DNA of 64,000 nt. It comes from Treponema sp. CETP13. GTDB taxonomy: Bacteria; Spirochaetota; Spirochaetia; Treponematales; Treponemataceae. The stretch's first letter is position 1, and every line of letters begins with the position of its first letter. The translations under genes and the position numbers were made by a program. The stretch spans positions 186,001-250,000 of the forward strand of contig MLPZ01000001.1 of assembly GCA_001885315.1 (NCBI GenBank), read 5' to 3'. Under the pieces are notes generated by a model. It saw nothing but the letters and a program-made list of their open reading frames with translations. It had not been told where the DNA came from and ran no database searches. Shown in pieces: positions 25,469 to 34,272 of this stretch.

Positions 25469-26710
25469 ATGAGAGTTAGTTCAAATCTTTTAAATAACGA
25501 TGTTCAAAGTAATTTAAGAATTCAAGAGTCTCGTAAAAATAAAGTTAATAATCAAATTGGTAGCCAGCAGCGCATTCAACAGTTGCGTGATGATCCTCTA
25601 GGTGCTGGACACCTTGTCCGTTATAATTCATATTTAAACCGAGTAAATCAATTTGAAAAAAATGCCAAAACAATCAGTGATCAATATTCAGTAACTGAAG
25701 GATATCTAAATCAATCAGTGGATATATTACAGCGTTTACGAGAACTTGCAGTAACAGGTGCTAATGGTATTTATACCAAAGAAGATACTCAAAAAATGGC
25801 AGCAGAAACAAATGAGCTATTAAAAGAACTTATTAGTACAGCGAATGCTGTAGGTCCGGATGGTACTTCTCTTTTTGCTGGAACTCGTACGACGAGTACT
25901 GCTTACGATGTTGAAATGGGAAATGTTGAAGGTTCTGAAGAAAGTCTAATTACGAACATCCGGTACAATGGTTCCATAGATGAAAGTAAAATTGAAGTTG
26001 ACAATCAGTCTTATATGAGTATAAATCGTGCTGGAAATAGTATTTTTTGGTCTGAACAGCAAAAATTATTTTCTCAACGTGATGTTTCTGCTTATCAAGC
26101 AAAAGAAGATAGTGTTATAGGTATTGATGGCAAAACTATAAATATAGCGACTGGAGATAATGTATATTCAATTATTGCAAAAATAAACAATTCAGGAGCA
26201 GCAGTAAAAGCTAGTATTGATCCTGTAACCAATGGTTTAAATCTTGAAACAACTGATGCACGACAATTGTGGCTAGAAGATAAAAATGGGACTACTCTGC
26301 AAGATTTAGGTATAATTAAAGATAAAAGTCAACAACCTCCTTATAACATTGCAACTTCAGCTACGGTTTCTGGTGGGTCCCTTTTTGAAAGTGTTATAGC
26401 TTTGCGTGATAGTTTACTTACTGGCGATGCAGAAACTGTTGGGGGTAAGGTTCTTGGAAGCATTGATAGTGGTTTAGATAATTTACTTCAAAGGTTATCA
26501 GAAACTGGTGCCCAATATGAGCGAGCTCAACAAAATATAGCACGCGCCGAAACAAATCAGATAAATGTAACTAATATGATAAGTAGAGAAGGTGATTTAG
26601 ATATAACTGAGGCTATTACTGACATGAAAATGTTAGAATATGTAAATCAGGCAACTTTAAGTACAGCGGGTAAATTATATGATACCACTTTACTCAATTA
26701 CATGAGATAA
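25469..26710 (+). CDS. flgL: Flagellar hook-associated protein 3
   Basis: The second hook-filament junction protein. The 413 residues have flagellin-like termini: MRVSSNLLNNDVQSNLRIQE and the D0/D1 helices at the start, and the closing helix with EAITDMKMLEYVNQATLSTA. A central domain contains a flagellin-hook IN-like segment (TINIATGDNVYSIIAKIN). It sits in the usual flgK-flgL order, with GAGGAG before the start. Confidence 0.95.
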   Translation: MRVSSNLLNNDVQSNLRIQESRKNKVNNQIGSQQRIQQLRDDPLGAGHLVRYNSYLNRVNQFEKNAKTISDQYSVTEGYLNQSVDILQRLRELAVTGANGIYTKEDTQKMAAETNELLKELISTANAVGPDGTSLFAGTRTTSTAYDVEMGNVEGSEESLITNIRYNGSIDESKIEVDNQSYMSINRAGNSIFWSEQQKLFSQRDVSAYQAKEDSVIGIDGKTINIATGDNVYSIIAKINNSGAAVKASIDPVTNGLNLETTDARQLWLEDKNGTTLQDLGIIKDKSQQPPYNIATSATVSGGSLFESVIALRDSLLTGDAETVGGKVLGSIDSGLDNLLQRLSETGAQYERAQQNIARAETNQINVTNMISREGDLDITEAITDMKMLEYVNQATLSTAGKLYDTTLLNYMR

Positions 26711-26727
26711 TAACAGGATAGGTAATT

Positions 26728-27177
26728 ATGGATATAAAAACCAAATCATTAGGCATTGTAAATATTGACAAAAAACCGAAATTTCAAATTCCTTCAGGAT
26801 TGTTTGGTTTTGAAGAAGAAAAAAAATATGTTTTACTAGAATCGGACTATAGCCCTTTTTTTTGGTTACAATCTATAGAAAACGATAAGCTTGCATTTCT
26901 TGTTGTAGATCCATTCACTTTTTTTAGTGATTATGAAATAGATTTAGATGATGGAACTGTTGAAGATTTGGGAATAAAAAAGCCTTCTGATGTGATGATA
27001 CTGACTATTATAACTATTCCAAAAGAAGGAAAACCTATAACAGCAAATTTACAAGGACCCTTAGTAATTAATAAAAGAAATAATATCGCAAAACAGGTTA
27101 TACTTGACAACCCTCAATGGACAACAAAACATTCTTTACATGAAGCTATGCAGTCTAAACGAGGTGATAAATGCTAA
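26728..27177 (+). CDS. fliW: Flagellar assembly factor FliW
   Basis: Binds and sequesters CsrA, and is itself titrated by cytoplasmic flagellin, so that flagellin translation tracks export. The 149 residues show the family opening ([20 protein letters not shown]), [20 protein letters not shown] and [20 protein letters not shown]. It overlaps csrA by 7 nt, the standard pairing, which supports the FliW-CsrA control of flaB proposed below. Confidence 0.96.
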   Translation: MDIKTKSLGIVNIDKKPKFQIPSGLFGFEEEKKYVLLESDYSPFFWLQSIENDKLAFLVVDPFTFFSDYEIDLDDGTVEDLGIKKPSDVMILTIITIPKEGKPITANLQGPLVINKRNNIAKQVILDNPQWTTKHSLHEAMQSKRGDKC

Positions 27178-27401
27178 TATTATCAAGAAAAATAGATGAG
27201 AAAATAAGAATTGGAAAAAATATTAGTATTACGGTCATCGAAATTCGTGGTGATCAAGTGAAATTGGGCGTAGAAGCTCCTAAGAGTGTAAAAGTTTTTC
27301 GACAAGAAGTTTTTAATGCTATTGAAAAAGAAAACGCTGAAGCTGCTTATGCAAGTTCTAATATTACAAATCTTTCAAATTTATTAGATAAGGAAGATTA
27401 G
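27171..27401 (+). CDS. csrA: Carbon storage regulator, RNA-binding translational repressor
   Basis: A dimeric RNA-binding protein that recognises GGA in hairpin loops and blocks ribosome binding. The 76 residues begin [15 protein letters not shown] and contain [18 protein letters not shown], including the conserved Arg (VFRQEV) that contacts RNA. The C-terminal tail is slightly long, as in FliW-regulated CsrA proteins. It overlaps fliW upstream and its end overlaps the convergent tsaB by 4 nt. Confidence 0.97.
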   Translation: MLILSRKIDEKIRIGKNISITVIEIRGDQVKLGVEAPKSVKVFRQEVFNAIEKENAEAAYASSNITNLSNLLDKED

Positions 27402-28081
27402 CTATTTATTAGATTTAATTCTGCTTCACTTTTCCTAATGTAAAGAGGCCCTTCATATTCTGGGAAACCTTTTTCTTTTTTTAAATACTTACTCTGACCT
27501 AGTTCTAAAAGTGAAAAGGTGGATGAATGAGAAATTCCGTTTACTACAGTAAAATGTTGTGTCGGACGAAATGATTTTGCTTGTTCTACAAACAAAGTTA
27601 CATCAAGGGGAGCTCCACACACGAGAACATTCTCTTCTATATCGACTAAAGAAAGAACATTCTCTGTTTCAGTATCTTCTATTTCTGAACATGCTTGACC
27701 ATTTCGGAATACTTGTGCATAAAAACGATTTTTCTTTGCATCAATAATACTTAAAACAGCTCCAGAGAAAAAAGACCAAGGGTATGCATTAGCTTCTAAA
27801 GAAGGAATACCATATAGGGGAATACTATATGCTAATTGAAAAGCTTTTAATGCAGAAAAGGAAAGGCGCAATCCTGTAAAAGATCCAGGTCCTAAGGCTG
27901 TGCATGCAAATTCAAGAGTTTCAGGTTTTAGTCCTGTTTTTTTCATAACTTCTTCGATTCCAGGTATCAGATTTTCTGATTGATGCATTCCTATATTTAA
28001 ACTAAGAGAAGCTGTTTTTTTTTCGTTAATTGCAGTAAAAGTTATGCAACTACTAGCACTATCTATAGCTAAAGCTTTCAT
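27398..28081 (-). CDS. tsaB: tRNA threonylcarbamoyladenosine biosynthesis protein TsaB
   Basis: Scaffold partner of TsaD in t6A37 synthesis. The 227 residues form an ASKHA-fold protein opening with [14 protein letters not shown] and containing [19 protein letters not shown], the family signature. Its ATG overlaps the TGA of tsaE (ATGA), so it is translationally coupled. The two genes head away from the flagellar operon, convergent with csrA. Confidence 0.95.
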   Translation of the reverse strand: MKALAIDSASSCITFTAINEKKTASLSLNIGMHQSENLIPGIEEVMKKTGLKPETLEFACTALGPGSFTGLRLSFSALKAFQLAYSIPLYGIPSLEANAYPWSFFSGAVLSIIDAKKNRFYAQVFRNGQACSEIEDTETENVLSLVDIEENVLVCGAPLDVTLFVEQAKSFRPTQHFTVVNGISHSSTFSLLELGQSKYLKKEKGFPEYEGPLYIRKSEAELNLINS

Positions 28082-28527
28082 TTTATGTCTTCCTGTTTTA
28101 TTTCAGTATATTTCCAATTTTGAATTTCAATTTTCCTGTTACCGTTTTCGAGGGTGTTAATTTTTATAACAATAGTATCTTTTGGTAACTCTTCCATAAT
28201 TTTTTCGCTCCATTCAATTATACATACACCATCACCATAAAGCATTTCTTCAACGCCCAAGTTTAAAAAATCTTCAGTTGAATCGAGCCTATATACATCC
28301 ATGTGATACAAAGGAAATTTCCCAACATATTCACTAATAAGCGTAAAAGTCGGGCTTGTGACCGTTTCTTCAATTCCTAATGAATCAGCAATTCCTTTTG
28401 TAATTGTAGTTTTCCCGGCGGCTAGGGTTCCTTGTAATGCAAGAATATCTCCTACTTGTAAGTAAGAACCAATTATGCGGCCAAGAGCTATTGTTTGTTC
28501 TGCCGAAGATGTTTTAAGTGTTAGCAT
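28078..28527 (-). CDS. tsaE: tRNA threonylcarbamoyladenosine biosynthesis ATPase TsaE
   Basis: P-loop ATPase of the t6A37 complex. The 149 residues show the Walker A motif GTLAAGKTTITKG, SPTFTLISEY (switch I) and HMDVYRLDS, with VCIIEWSEK near the end. Its start overlaps the stop of the preceding 88-residue gene. Confidence 0.96.
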   Translation of the reverse strand: MLTLKTSSAEQTIALGRIIGSYLQVGDILALQGTLAAGKTTITKGIADSLGIEETVTSPTFTLISEYVGKFPLYHMDVYRLDSTEDFLNLGVEEMLYGDGVCIIEWSEKIMEELPKDTIVIKINTLENGNRKIEIQNWKYTEIKQEDIK

Positions 28528-28787
28528 GGTAAAATCCCGTTTGAATCTATTTCTCGAATATATTCTGAAAGTTTTTTTCGTAATGGTATTATAGGATATT
28601 GAATAAGACCCTTTAACTCAATTGTAAGATTTGATCCACCTAAAGGGGTGTTTTCAATTGTAAATTTAATTGGTAAGTCTATATTTTGTATAGGAAGCTG
28701 TACAACAGCATTAGCTGTATAGGTGCGAAGATAGTAAATAGAAGTTTTATCTATTCGTTCAATATTTGATAATTTTAGTATTTTCAT
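28521..28787 (-). CDS. Small conserved protein upstream of tsaE
   Basis: An 88-residue cytoplasmic protein of mixed beta-strand character with no signal peptide, Cys motif or recognised domain. It precedes tsaE with a 7 nt overlap and follows the 196-residue gene by 39 nt. I recall a comparable small gene at this place in treponemes, between the fliD region and tsaE. Function unknown. Confidence 0.6.
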   Translation of the reverse strand: MKILKLSNIERIDKTSIYYLRTYTANAVVQLPIQNIDLPIKFTIENTPLGGSNLTIELKGLIQYPIIPLRKKLSEYIREIDSNGILPC

Positions 28788-28826
28788 ATATAAAAAAAAA
28801 TCTCCGAAACATGAAAAAATATATTA

Positions 28827-29417
28827 CTACATTTCTTTGATCGACGCAATAAGTTTTGTCAATCTTGGCATTATTTCATATTCTGCTAAGTCGCCTATTA
28901 AAACAGTATCTTTGTCTTTAAGAGCGTTTTCAAATTCTTTAAGCATTGGTGAAAAATCTTTTAAATATTGGTTAATATCCATTTCATCGATTCTGAATGC
29001 ATCAAATCGTTCTGGGAAAAGGGCAGTAAGGGAGATTAAATGACAAAGAGTGTCAAAAGAATTTGCAAAAGAAGAAATAACTGTATTTACTTGAGCATCT
29101 TGATTTGTCTGTAAGTTTATGGGGATTTGTTCTAATCCTGTGCAAACAGTTGACAGTTGAATAGCAAAATTTTTCATTGCAGTTACAATATCATTTTCAC
29201 AAATAGTGGATATTTCTAAAGTTTCAATTTCTGTTAGTGGTTTTCCAAACTCAGAATCAAGCTCTTCCGCCGAAATTTCTTTTCCATTTACTATAATTTT
29301 TACTATAGTTGCATTATTTTTAATGCCTTCTTCTTCAAAATATGATAAAACTTCTTGTAATGTTTTTTCATTTTCTATTTGAGCATCAATTTTTATACCA
29401 TTTATAAATAAATCCAT
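28827..29417 (-). CDS. Small protein downstream of fliD (possible flagellar accessory or chaperone)
   Basis: A 196-residue protein. Its N-terminus reads as a ubiquitin-like or beta-grasp half (LFINGIKIDAQIENEKTL, then VKIIVNGKEISAEELD) and the rest is helical (ENDIVTAMKNFAIQLSTVC and a C-terminal helix pair). It is 11 nt after fliD, where many bacteria carry fliS. Helical content and place suggest a chaperone or regulator, but there is no sequence signature of FliS. Unknown. Confidence 0.6.
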   Translation of the reverse strand: MDLFINGIKIDAQIENEKTLQEVLSYFEEEGIKNNATIVKIIVNGKEISAEELDSEFGKPLTEIETLEISTICENDIVTAMKNFAIQLSTVCTGLEQIPINLQTNQDAQVNTVISSFANSFDTLCHLISLTALFPERFDAFRIDEMDINQYLKDFSPMLKEFENALKDKDTVLIGDLAEYEIMPRLTKLIASIKEM

Positions 29418-29428
29418 TTTGTTCCTCT

Positions 29429-31438
29429 TTATTTGCTATTATTTTGATTTGTAAAATTTTCTATAGTTGATGATTGCGATTCTAAAGAATTGAGTGTTGA
29501 TTCCATAGTCCCATACTTTTCCTTTAGAGAAGCTTCTTTCTCATCAACTTCTTCTTCTAAACTGGCAATTTTTGTATTGGAAGTCTCTATTTTTGAATCA
29601 AGACTTGTTGTTTTCATTGCAATAACACCACCAGTCATTGTATAGCTATGTAAGTTTTGATATATAAGATATCCAACACCTGAATCTATTATTTTATCGT
29701 TATCAGAATCATAGCCAAATATATTCTTTATATCATCTAAATTTGTTTCTAGTACAGTATCCAATGTATCTTCATTAATTTCAAGATAGCCTCTTAATTG
29801 GCTTGAAGAATAGCCATTATATCCAGAGCTGGCATTTGTAGATATTCCAATATCTGTAAGCATATTTATTTCAGCATTATCTGTTGTTCGATAGTAATTA
29901 GACACAATGTTTTGTAATCGTTGTTTACTACTTGTAAGAGCAATTTCTGATTGGAACATTCCTAATTGTTTCTTTGCGGTTTCTACTTCTTCATCGGTAA
30001 AATAATCTAATTCTGAAATTATAGCTTCTTTGTTTTGGGTTACTATATTCATCTGAGCCATGAGCTTGTTATAATTTCCTACAAATTCTATTAAAGCATC
30101 TTTTATTGTGTCTTTATCGGGTTTTATTTCAAGTGTTGCTGTTTTTTGTGTAGGTTCTTTAAGATGCAATGTAACATTGGGAATTACATCATCTATATCA
30201 TTATCTGGTCGCGTCATAGTAATCCCTTCGTATTGGATTTTTGCATCTGCCGCTGTCGTTACAGGGTTAACAGCTTCGTATCCAGAATTAGTGTCAGGGG
30301 CTAAGACTTCTGGTTGTGACATGGTCAATTGTTTTCTTGTGTTATTATTTCTGATAATAAATGATTCTGGAGTAGAATCATAATCAGATAGATCAATTGT
30401 ATATGTTTTACTTTTACCAGAGGCAGAAAGATCAGGTAATTTTATTTCGTTTCCATCAGATGTTTTTAAGTAAACAGAAGAATAGTCTTCTATGACAGTA
30501 GGAGTTGCTGTTGTTACTTTCTCAGGCAACGCAGTTTCAAGAGCCTCTTGATTGATGGTAATATCCTTAAAAGTAACGTTTCCTGCTGAAGGGAGTACTG
30601 GTTCGTTATCAAGTAGTTCCTCTTCTGTTAAATCATTTAATGTGAACGTAATCGCAATTTTATTTCTGCTGTCGCTTTTTACCTCTGTTGGTATTTTAAC
30701 TTCAAAACCTGATTTTGGTGGTAATTCAATAGAATCAGAAGATACAGCAACCGAAAAAGAGGATAGTGTACTTGTATCTTGTAATTGATTTTTTGAAATG
30801 GTAAATGTATTTGAAGAATTTCTTGCAGGTGTAATTATCTCATTATCGAGTGCAAATGTAAGAGCATCATCCTTAAAGGTAAGCTTATTATTTTCTCCGG
30901 GGATAAGAGATTCAATTAAAAGTGATTTTGAGTTTTTTGTTACACCAATTAGCCGAGCCTTTAATAATCCTGTAGAACGTTTATTCAGTGAAGTAACAAA
31001 TTTTTCTAAATTACCACCTTTCCAATTAAAAGTCATACTTTTTTCGCCTACAGCAAATTTATATGATCCTTTAGGTACCTCTGTATCAGAGTCGATTGTT
31101 TTAGATAAAAAACGATCAGCCGTAGCAATATTTTTTACATTAATCTTATACGTTCCTATATCAGCATTTCTGTCTGCGTCTATAGTAATAGCGTTTTCGT
31201 CTGAAGAGGTTGTCATTCTACTGTTAAAAGGATTATCATATGAATATAGGTTTTTTGAACTTTCTAAAACTTTGTTCATTTGCGTATTAATCATACGCCA
31301 AGCATCTTCTTGTGCTTTATATTCTTCTAATTTGTCTTTTTCATTATTAAGAGGAACTTTTGCTTCTTCTACGAGAGCTTGAATGAGTTCATCTGTATTA
31401 TATTTATTGCTTACACCAGGTATACTTATATCGGCCAT
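29429..31438 (-). CDS. fliD: Flagellar filament cap protein (hook-associated protein 2)
   Basis: Caps the growing filament and promotes flagellin folding. The 669 residues have the FliD_N opening (ISIPGVSNKYNTDELIQAL, then VPLNNEKDKLEEYKAQEDAW) and the FliD_C coil near the end (SLDSKIETSNTKIASLEEEVDEKEASLKEKYG-type heptads, ending with MESTLNSLESQSSTIENF). It lies downstream of flaG. Its Ser/Thr-rich middle is the variable domain. Confidence 0.94.
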   Translation of the reverse strand: MADISIPGVSNKYNTDELIQALVEEAKVPLNNEKDKLEEYKAQEDAWRMINTQMNKVLESSKNLYSYDNPFNSRMTTSSDENAITIDADRNADIGTYKINVKNIATADRFLSKTIDSDTEVPKGSYKFAVGEKSMTFNWKGGNLEKFVTSLNKRSTGLLKARLIGVTKNSKSLLIESLIPGENNKLTFKDDALTFALDNEIITPARNSSNTFTISKNQLQDTSTLSSFSVAVSSDSIELPPKSGFEVKIPTEVKSDSRNKIAITFTLNDLTEEELLDNEPVLPSAGNVTFKDITINQEALETALPEKVTTATPTVIEDYSSVYLKTSDGNEIKLPDLSASGKSKTYTIDLSDYDSTPESFIIRNNNTRKQLTMSQPEVLAPDTNSGYEAVNPVTTAADAKIQYEGITMTRPDNDIDDVIPNVTLHLKEPTQKTATLEIKPDKDTIKDALIEFVGNYNKLMAQMNIVTQNKEAIISELDYFTDEEVETAKKQLGMFQSEIALTSSKQRLQNIVSNYYRTTDNAEINMLTDIGISTNASSGYNGYSSSQLRGYLEINEDTLDTVLETNLDDIKNIFGYDSDNDKIIDSGVGYLIYQNLHSYTMTGGVIAMKTTSLDSKIETSNTKIASLEEEVDEKEASLKEKYGTMESTLNSLESQSSTIENFTNQNNSK

Positions 31439-31461
31439 TAAAAGTATTTATCGACTGAAAA

Positions 31462-31821
31462 TTATCTTAACTCATTTACAAGGAAACCAAAAGTTTCTTT
31501 CATATGTATTCTAAGTTTTTGTATTTCTTCTGTCGGTATCTCCTTAATTACCTTATCGGTATAGGGATCAACAACCTTGATAATTACATCTCCTAATCTG
31601 TCGTTTACAGAAAATTGAATTTTTCTGCCGACTGCATTTGAAATATCCTGAATTTCTTGAATATCATTCTTTGTTTGTTCAATATTTTTTTGCAATTCTT
31701 TAGATACTTTGGCTATGTTTTCGGTTGTAGATGTGTTGTGAATTGATTTTGAAAATTTTTGTGTTGATGTACGGCCATCCATTGCCGAAATTTGCCCAAT
31801 TGTATTTATCTGTAAACTCAT
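31462..31821 (-). CDS. flaG: FlaG family protein
   Basis: A 119-residue flagellar protein thought to affect filament length. I moved the start to 31821 (MSLQINTIGQISAMDG) because GGAGG lies 8 nt upstream; the longer frame to 31863 would run into a strong hairpin. A coiled N-terminal half is followed by the FlaG core (KIQFSVNDRLGDVIIKVVD, DKVIKEIPTEEIQKLR, MKETFGFLVNELR). It lies between flaB and fliD. Confidence 0.9.
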   Translation of the reverse strand: MSLQINTIGQISAMDGRTSTQKFSKSIHNTSTTENIAKVSKELQKNIEQTKNDIQEIQDISNAVGRKIQFSVNDRLGDVIIKVVDPYTDKVIKEIPTEEIQKLRIHMKETFGFLVNELR

Positions 31822-31847
31822 GGGAAAATCCTCCGTGAAAATAGATG

Positions 31848-31871
31848 CCAAAGAGGGGCGCACCTCTTTGG
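31848..31871 (-). other. Stem-loop in the flaB-flaG intergenic region
   Basis: A perfect 9 bp stem CCAAAGAGG / CCTCTTTGG with a 6 nt loop, just upstream of the flaG Shine-Dalgarno. There is no U tract, so it is more likely an mRNA stabiliser or processing site that lets flaB mRNA outlive the flaG-fliD part. Confidence 0.7.
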
Positions 31872-31939
31872 TTCTAGATAATTACTTAAAAAGACGACAT
31901 CCAGTTTTCTCTTAAAGTAATTAAGCATAGACTGTTTTG

Positions 31940-32797
31940 TTATTGCAACAGGCTCAACACGTTTTGTGATTGTGAATTTGCTTGTGCAAGCATAGCAGTA
32001 CTAGCCTGTGTTAAAATTTGATTTTTTGTAAAATCAACCATTTCTGAAGCCATATCTGAGTCACGGATTTGTGATTCTGCAGCTTGTGTGTTTTCCGCAG
32101 CAACATTAATACCGTTAGCAGCCATTTCAAAACGATTTTGATAAGCACCTAAGTTAGCTCGTTGTTTTGAAACAGTTTTGATTGCTTCATCAATTGTACC
32201 AATAGCCATGTTTGATGAACTAGCATCCGATATAGAAATCGAAGCTGTTGTATCGCCTTGAGCTCCTGTTAAACCGAGGGCTTGGGCACTCATGGTTCCA
32301 ATAAAAATTTGTGTGTTCTGGTCCATATTTGCACCAATTTGGAACTGCATCCCTTCACCAAGTTCAGAAGTTTCTGCAAATCTACCTGTAAGCATATTCA
32401 TTCCATTGAATTGTGCTTGACTAGCAATTCTATCTACTTCAGATACTAGTTGTGAAACTTCTACCTGAATCTGCATTCTATCTTCATCAGTATAAATACC
32501 ATTAGAAGATTGAACTGCTAATTCACGAACTCGCTGCAAGATATCAGTAGTTTCGCTAAGATAACCTTCAGTAGTTTGAATAAAAGAAACACCATCTTCA
32601 ATATTTCGATTAGCTTGATTTAAGCCACGAATTTGAGATCGCATTTTCTCTGATACAGCAAGACCTGAAGCATCGTCTCCGGCTTTATTTATGCGTTGAC
32701 CAGAACTGAGTCTTTCCATGCTAGATTGTGTATTAGCATTGTTAATGCCTAACTGTCTGTTCGCATACATTGAACTCATGTTGTGATTGATAATCAT
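31940..32797 (-). CDS. flaB: Periplasmic flagellin FlaB (copy 1)
   Basis: Core filament protein of the periplasmic flagella. The 285 residues show the D0/D1 termini typical of spirochaete Fla[41 protein letters not shown], and the ending [19 protein letters not shown] then [13 protein letters not shown]. The variable central domain is minimal, as in all FlaB. GGAGGG precedes the ATG. It is about 75% identical by eye to the second copy just upstream. It has its own long, structured leader. Confidence 0.97.
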   Translation of the reverse strand: MIINHNMSSMYANRQLGINNANTQSSMERLSSGQRINKAGDDASGLAVSEKMRSQIRGLNQANRNIEDGVSFIQTTEGYLSETTDILQRVRELAVQSSNGIYTDEDRMQIQVEVSQLVSEVDRIASQAQFNGMNMLTGRFAETSELGEGMQFQIGANMDQNTQIFIGTMSAQALGLTGAQGDTTASISISDASSSNMAIGTIDEAIKTVSKQRANLGAYQNRFEMAANGINVAAENTQAAESQIRDSDMASEMVDFTKNQILTQASTAMLAQANSQSQNVLSLLQ

Positions 32798-32960
32798 ATG
32801 TTACCCTCCATGTTTAGTGAACAGGAACTTCTTGTTCCTGTCCTGTCGTATATACACCGAGCATATAAAGGTTTTAGCGCCTTCCTTTATATGTTTTAGT
32901 CTCTTACAACAGGAACTGTCACATTTTTAATAAATGTAACCGTTTCTGTTGTATGTATAT
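32798..32960 (-). promoter_or_regulatory. Structured leader of the downstream flaB
   Basis: Three successive hairpins precede the start: 32821-32841 (ACAGGAAC/GTTCCTGT), 32862-32893 (CATATAAAGG/CCTTTATATG) and 32906-32952 (ACAACAG/CTGTTGT enclosing ACATTT/AAATGT). On the minus strand ACAGGACAGGA repeats give two GGA cores beside the first hairpin, and GGAGGG is the Shine-Dalgarno. This fits CsrA-type translational control. Confidence 0.6.
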
Positions 32961-33188
32961 ACTGGAGGATATTTTTTTTAAAGAACAATTGCCATAAAAT
33001 ATGGTTTGTAACTAAGAGCTACAAACGATTGGTAACAGATTTTACATCGTTACAATCACAAAAATAGTTACTAAAAAAACATAAAATACTTTTTTGGATT
33101 TCTAAGAAGTGAAATGATAAGCAATAATCCAATCAAAGTCGTAGATGCAAGTAAAAAAATACTTACACCTACAACCTATTATAATACA
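32961..33188. other. Rest of the intergenic region between the two flaB genes
   Basis: AT-rich, no gene. I see no confident sigma28 or sigma70 promoter on the minus strand, so the downstream flaB may be made from a longer flaB-flaB transcript or a promoter I cannot recognise. It contains the hairpin at 33141-33172. Confidence 0.5.
33141..33172. other. Long hairpin downstream of the upstream flaB
   Basis: A 13 bp stem (33141-33153 with 33160-33172; two wobble pairs on the minus-strand RNA) and a 6 nt A or U loop. No U tract follows the stem on the minus strand, so it is not a standard terminator; stabilisation of the flaB 3' end is plausible. Confidence 0.65.
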
Positions 33189-34049
33189 CTATTGAAGCAA
33201 AGACAAGACATTTTGTGAACTTGAATTAGCTTGAGCCAACATTGATGTACCAGCTTGAACTAGTATAGAGTTTTTCGTGAACTCAACCATCTGTGAAGCC
33301 ATATCCGTATCACGAATAGTGCTTTCAGCTGCTTGTAAGTTTTCTGATGCAACTCCTAAACCTGTAACAGTCATTTCTAAGCGGTTTTGATAGCCACCAA
33401 GGTCTGCACGTTGCTTGTTTATTTTTGTTAAAGCTTCATCTAGTGTACCGATTGAACGGTTTGCCTCATCAGGAGTTGATATATCAAGAACTCCTTCTGT
33501 GCCAATGTCACGTACTCCAAGAGCTTCTGCTGTCATTGTACCGATAAAAACCTGTGTTCGCTGATCCATATTAGCACCAATGTGGAGCCACATAGAAGAA
33601 GTTACAGTGTTCTCACCTGTAGGACGAGCAAATCTGCCTGTGAGCATGTTTAGGCCGTTAAACTGTGCCTGACTAGCAATTCTGTCAACTTCAGCAACTA
33701 GCTGAGAAACTTCAACTTGAATTTGCATACGATCTTCATCAGTATAAATACCGTTTGAAGATTGGACTGCTAATTCACGAACTCTCTGAATAATATCTGA
33801 CGTTTCTTGTAGATATCCTTCAGTAGTTTGAATAAAACTAATGCCATTAGATGCATTATTAGAAGCTTGATTTAAACCTCTAATTTGGCTTCTCATTTTT
33901 TCAGAAACTGCAAGACCTGAAGCATCATCACCAGCATGGTTAATTCTTTCTCCAGATGATAGTTTCTGCATATCTTTCTGTTGTGAAAGATTTGCTGTTC
34001 CTAGTTGTCGATTTGCATACATTGCCGACATGTTGTGGTTTATGACCAT
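33189..34049 (-). CDS. flaB: Periplasmic flagellin FlaB (copy 2)
   Basis: The second flagellin paralogue, 286 residues, with [17 protein letters not shown] at the start, [20 protein letters not shown], and the closing [20 protein letters not shown] then SQNVLSLLQ. Differences from its neighbour cluster in the short central region (about 140-200). The Shine-Dalgarno GGAGGA is inside a hairpin. It is served by a sigma28-like promoter about 165 bp upstream, hence a long leader. Treponemes usually carry several FlaB paralogues that co-assemble. Confidence 0.97.
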   Translation of the reverse strand: MVINHNMSAMYANRQLGTANLSQQKDMQKLSSGERINHAGDDASGLAVSEKMRSQIRGLNQASNNASNGISFIQTTEGYLQETSDIIQRVRELAVQSSNGIYTDEDRMQIQVEVSQLVAEVDRIASQAQFNGLNMLTGRFARPTGENTVTSSMWLHIGANMDQRTQVFIGTMTAEALGVRDIGTEGVLDISTPDEANRSIGTLDEALTKINKQRADLGGYQNRLEMTVTGLGVASENLQAAESTIRDTDMASQMVEFTKNSILVQAGTSMLAQANSSSQNVLSLLQ

Positions 34050-34053
34050 AATT

Positions 34054-34095
34054 TTTCCTCCATGGAAATTGTAATAGAAAGCATCCTTGCTTTCT
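34054..34095 (-). promoter_or_regulatory. Two CsrA-type hairpins over the flaB ribosome-binding site
   Basis: Upstream hairpin: AGAAAGC-AAGGAT-GCTTTCT (34095-34076), whose loop matches the ARGGAU core of the CsrA consensus. Downstream hairpin: TTTCC-ATGGA-GGAAA (34068-34054), with GGA in the loop and the Shine-Dalgarno in its 3' arm. The GGA cores are about 25 nt apart, within reach of one CsrA dimer. Confidence 0.7.
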
Positions 34096-34162
34096 TTTGT
34101 TGTGATAGTTTTCCCCTTTTGTATTTAAGGCTACGTTGGGGAAAACAGACACATTGTTTAGA

Positions 34163-34199
34163 ACTAGATAGATTAAATTATTCGTTTAATAAATCTAGT
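34163..34199 (-). promoter_or_regulatory. 5'-end hairpin of the flaB mRNA
   Basis: ACTAGAT-(2 nt)-ATTAAA, a 7 nt loop, and TTTAAT-(2 nt)-ATCTAGT form a long symmetric stem starting about 8 nt after the predicted transcription start. Such 5'-terminal stems usually protect abundant mRNAs. Confidence 0.65.
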
Positions 34200-34213
34200 A
34201 CCTCACATTTGTA

Positions 34214-34241
34214 TATTCGGCATATATACATAAATGCTTTA
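34214..34241 (-). promoter_or_regulatory. Sigma28-like promoter of flaB
   Basis: On the minus strand TAAA (34241-34238), 16 bp, then GCCGAATA (34221-34214), close to the FliA consensus TAAA-N15-GCCGATAA. It lies about 165 bp upstream of the flaB ATG, with no other gene between. Confidence 0.7.
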
Positions 34242-34272
34242 GTTTTTTTTAAAAAAAATATATATTTTATTT

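Noticed and set aside
30798-31382. 194-codon open frame on the plus strand
   Set aside because: It is antisense to fliD, with no ribosome site and no recognisable domain.
32961-33188. Sigma28 promoter directly upstream of the second flaB
   Set aside because: No TAAA-N15-GCCGATAA-like pair is present on the minus strand in this interval.
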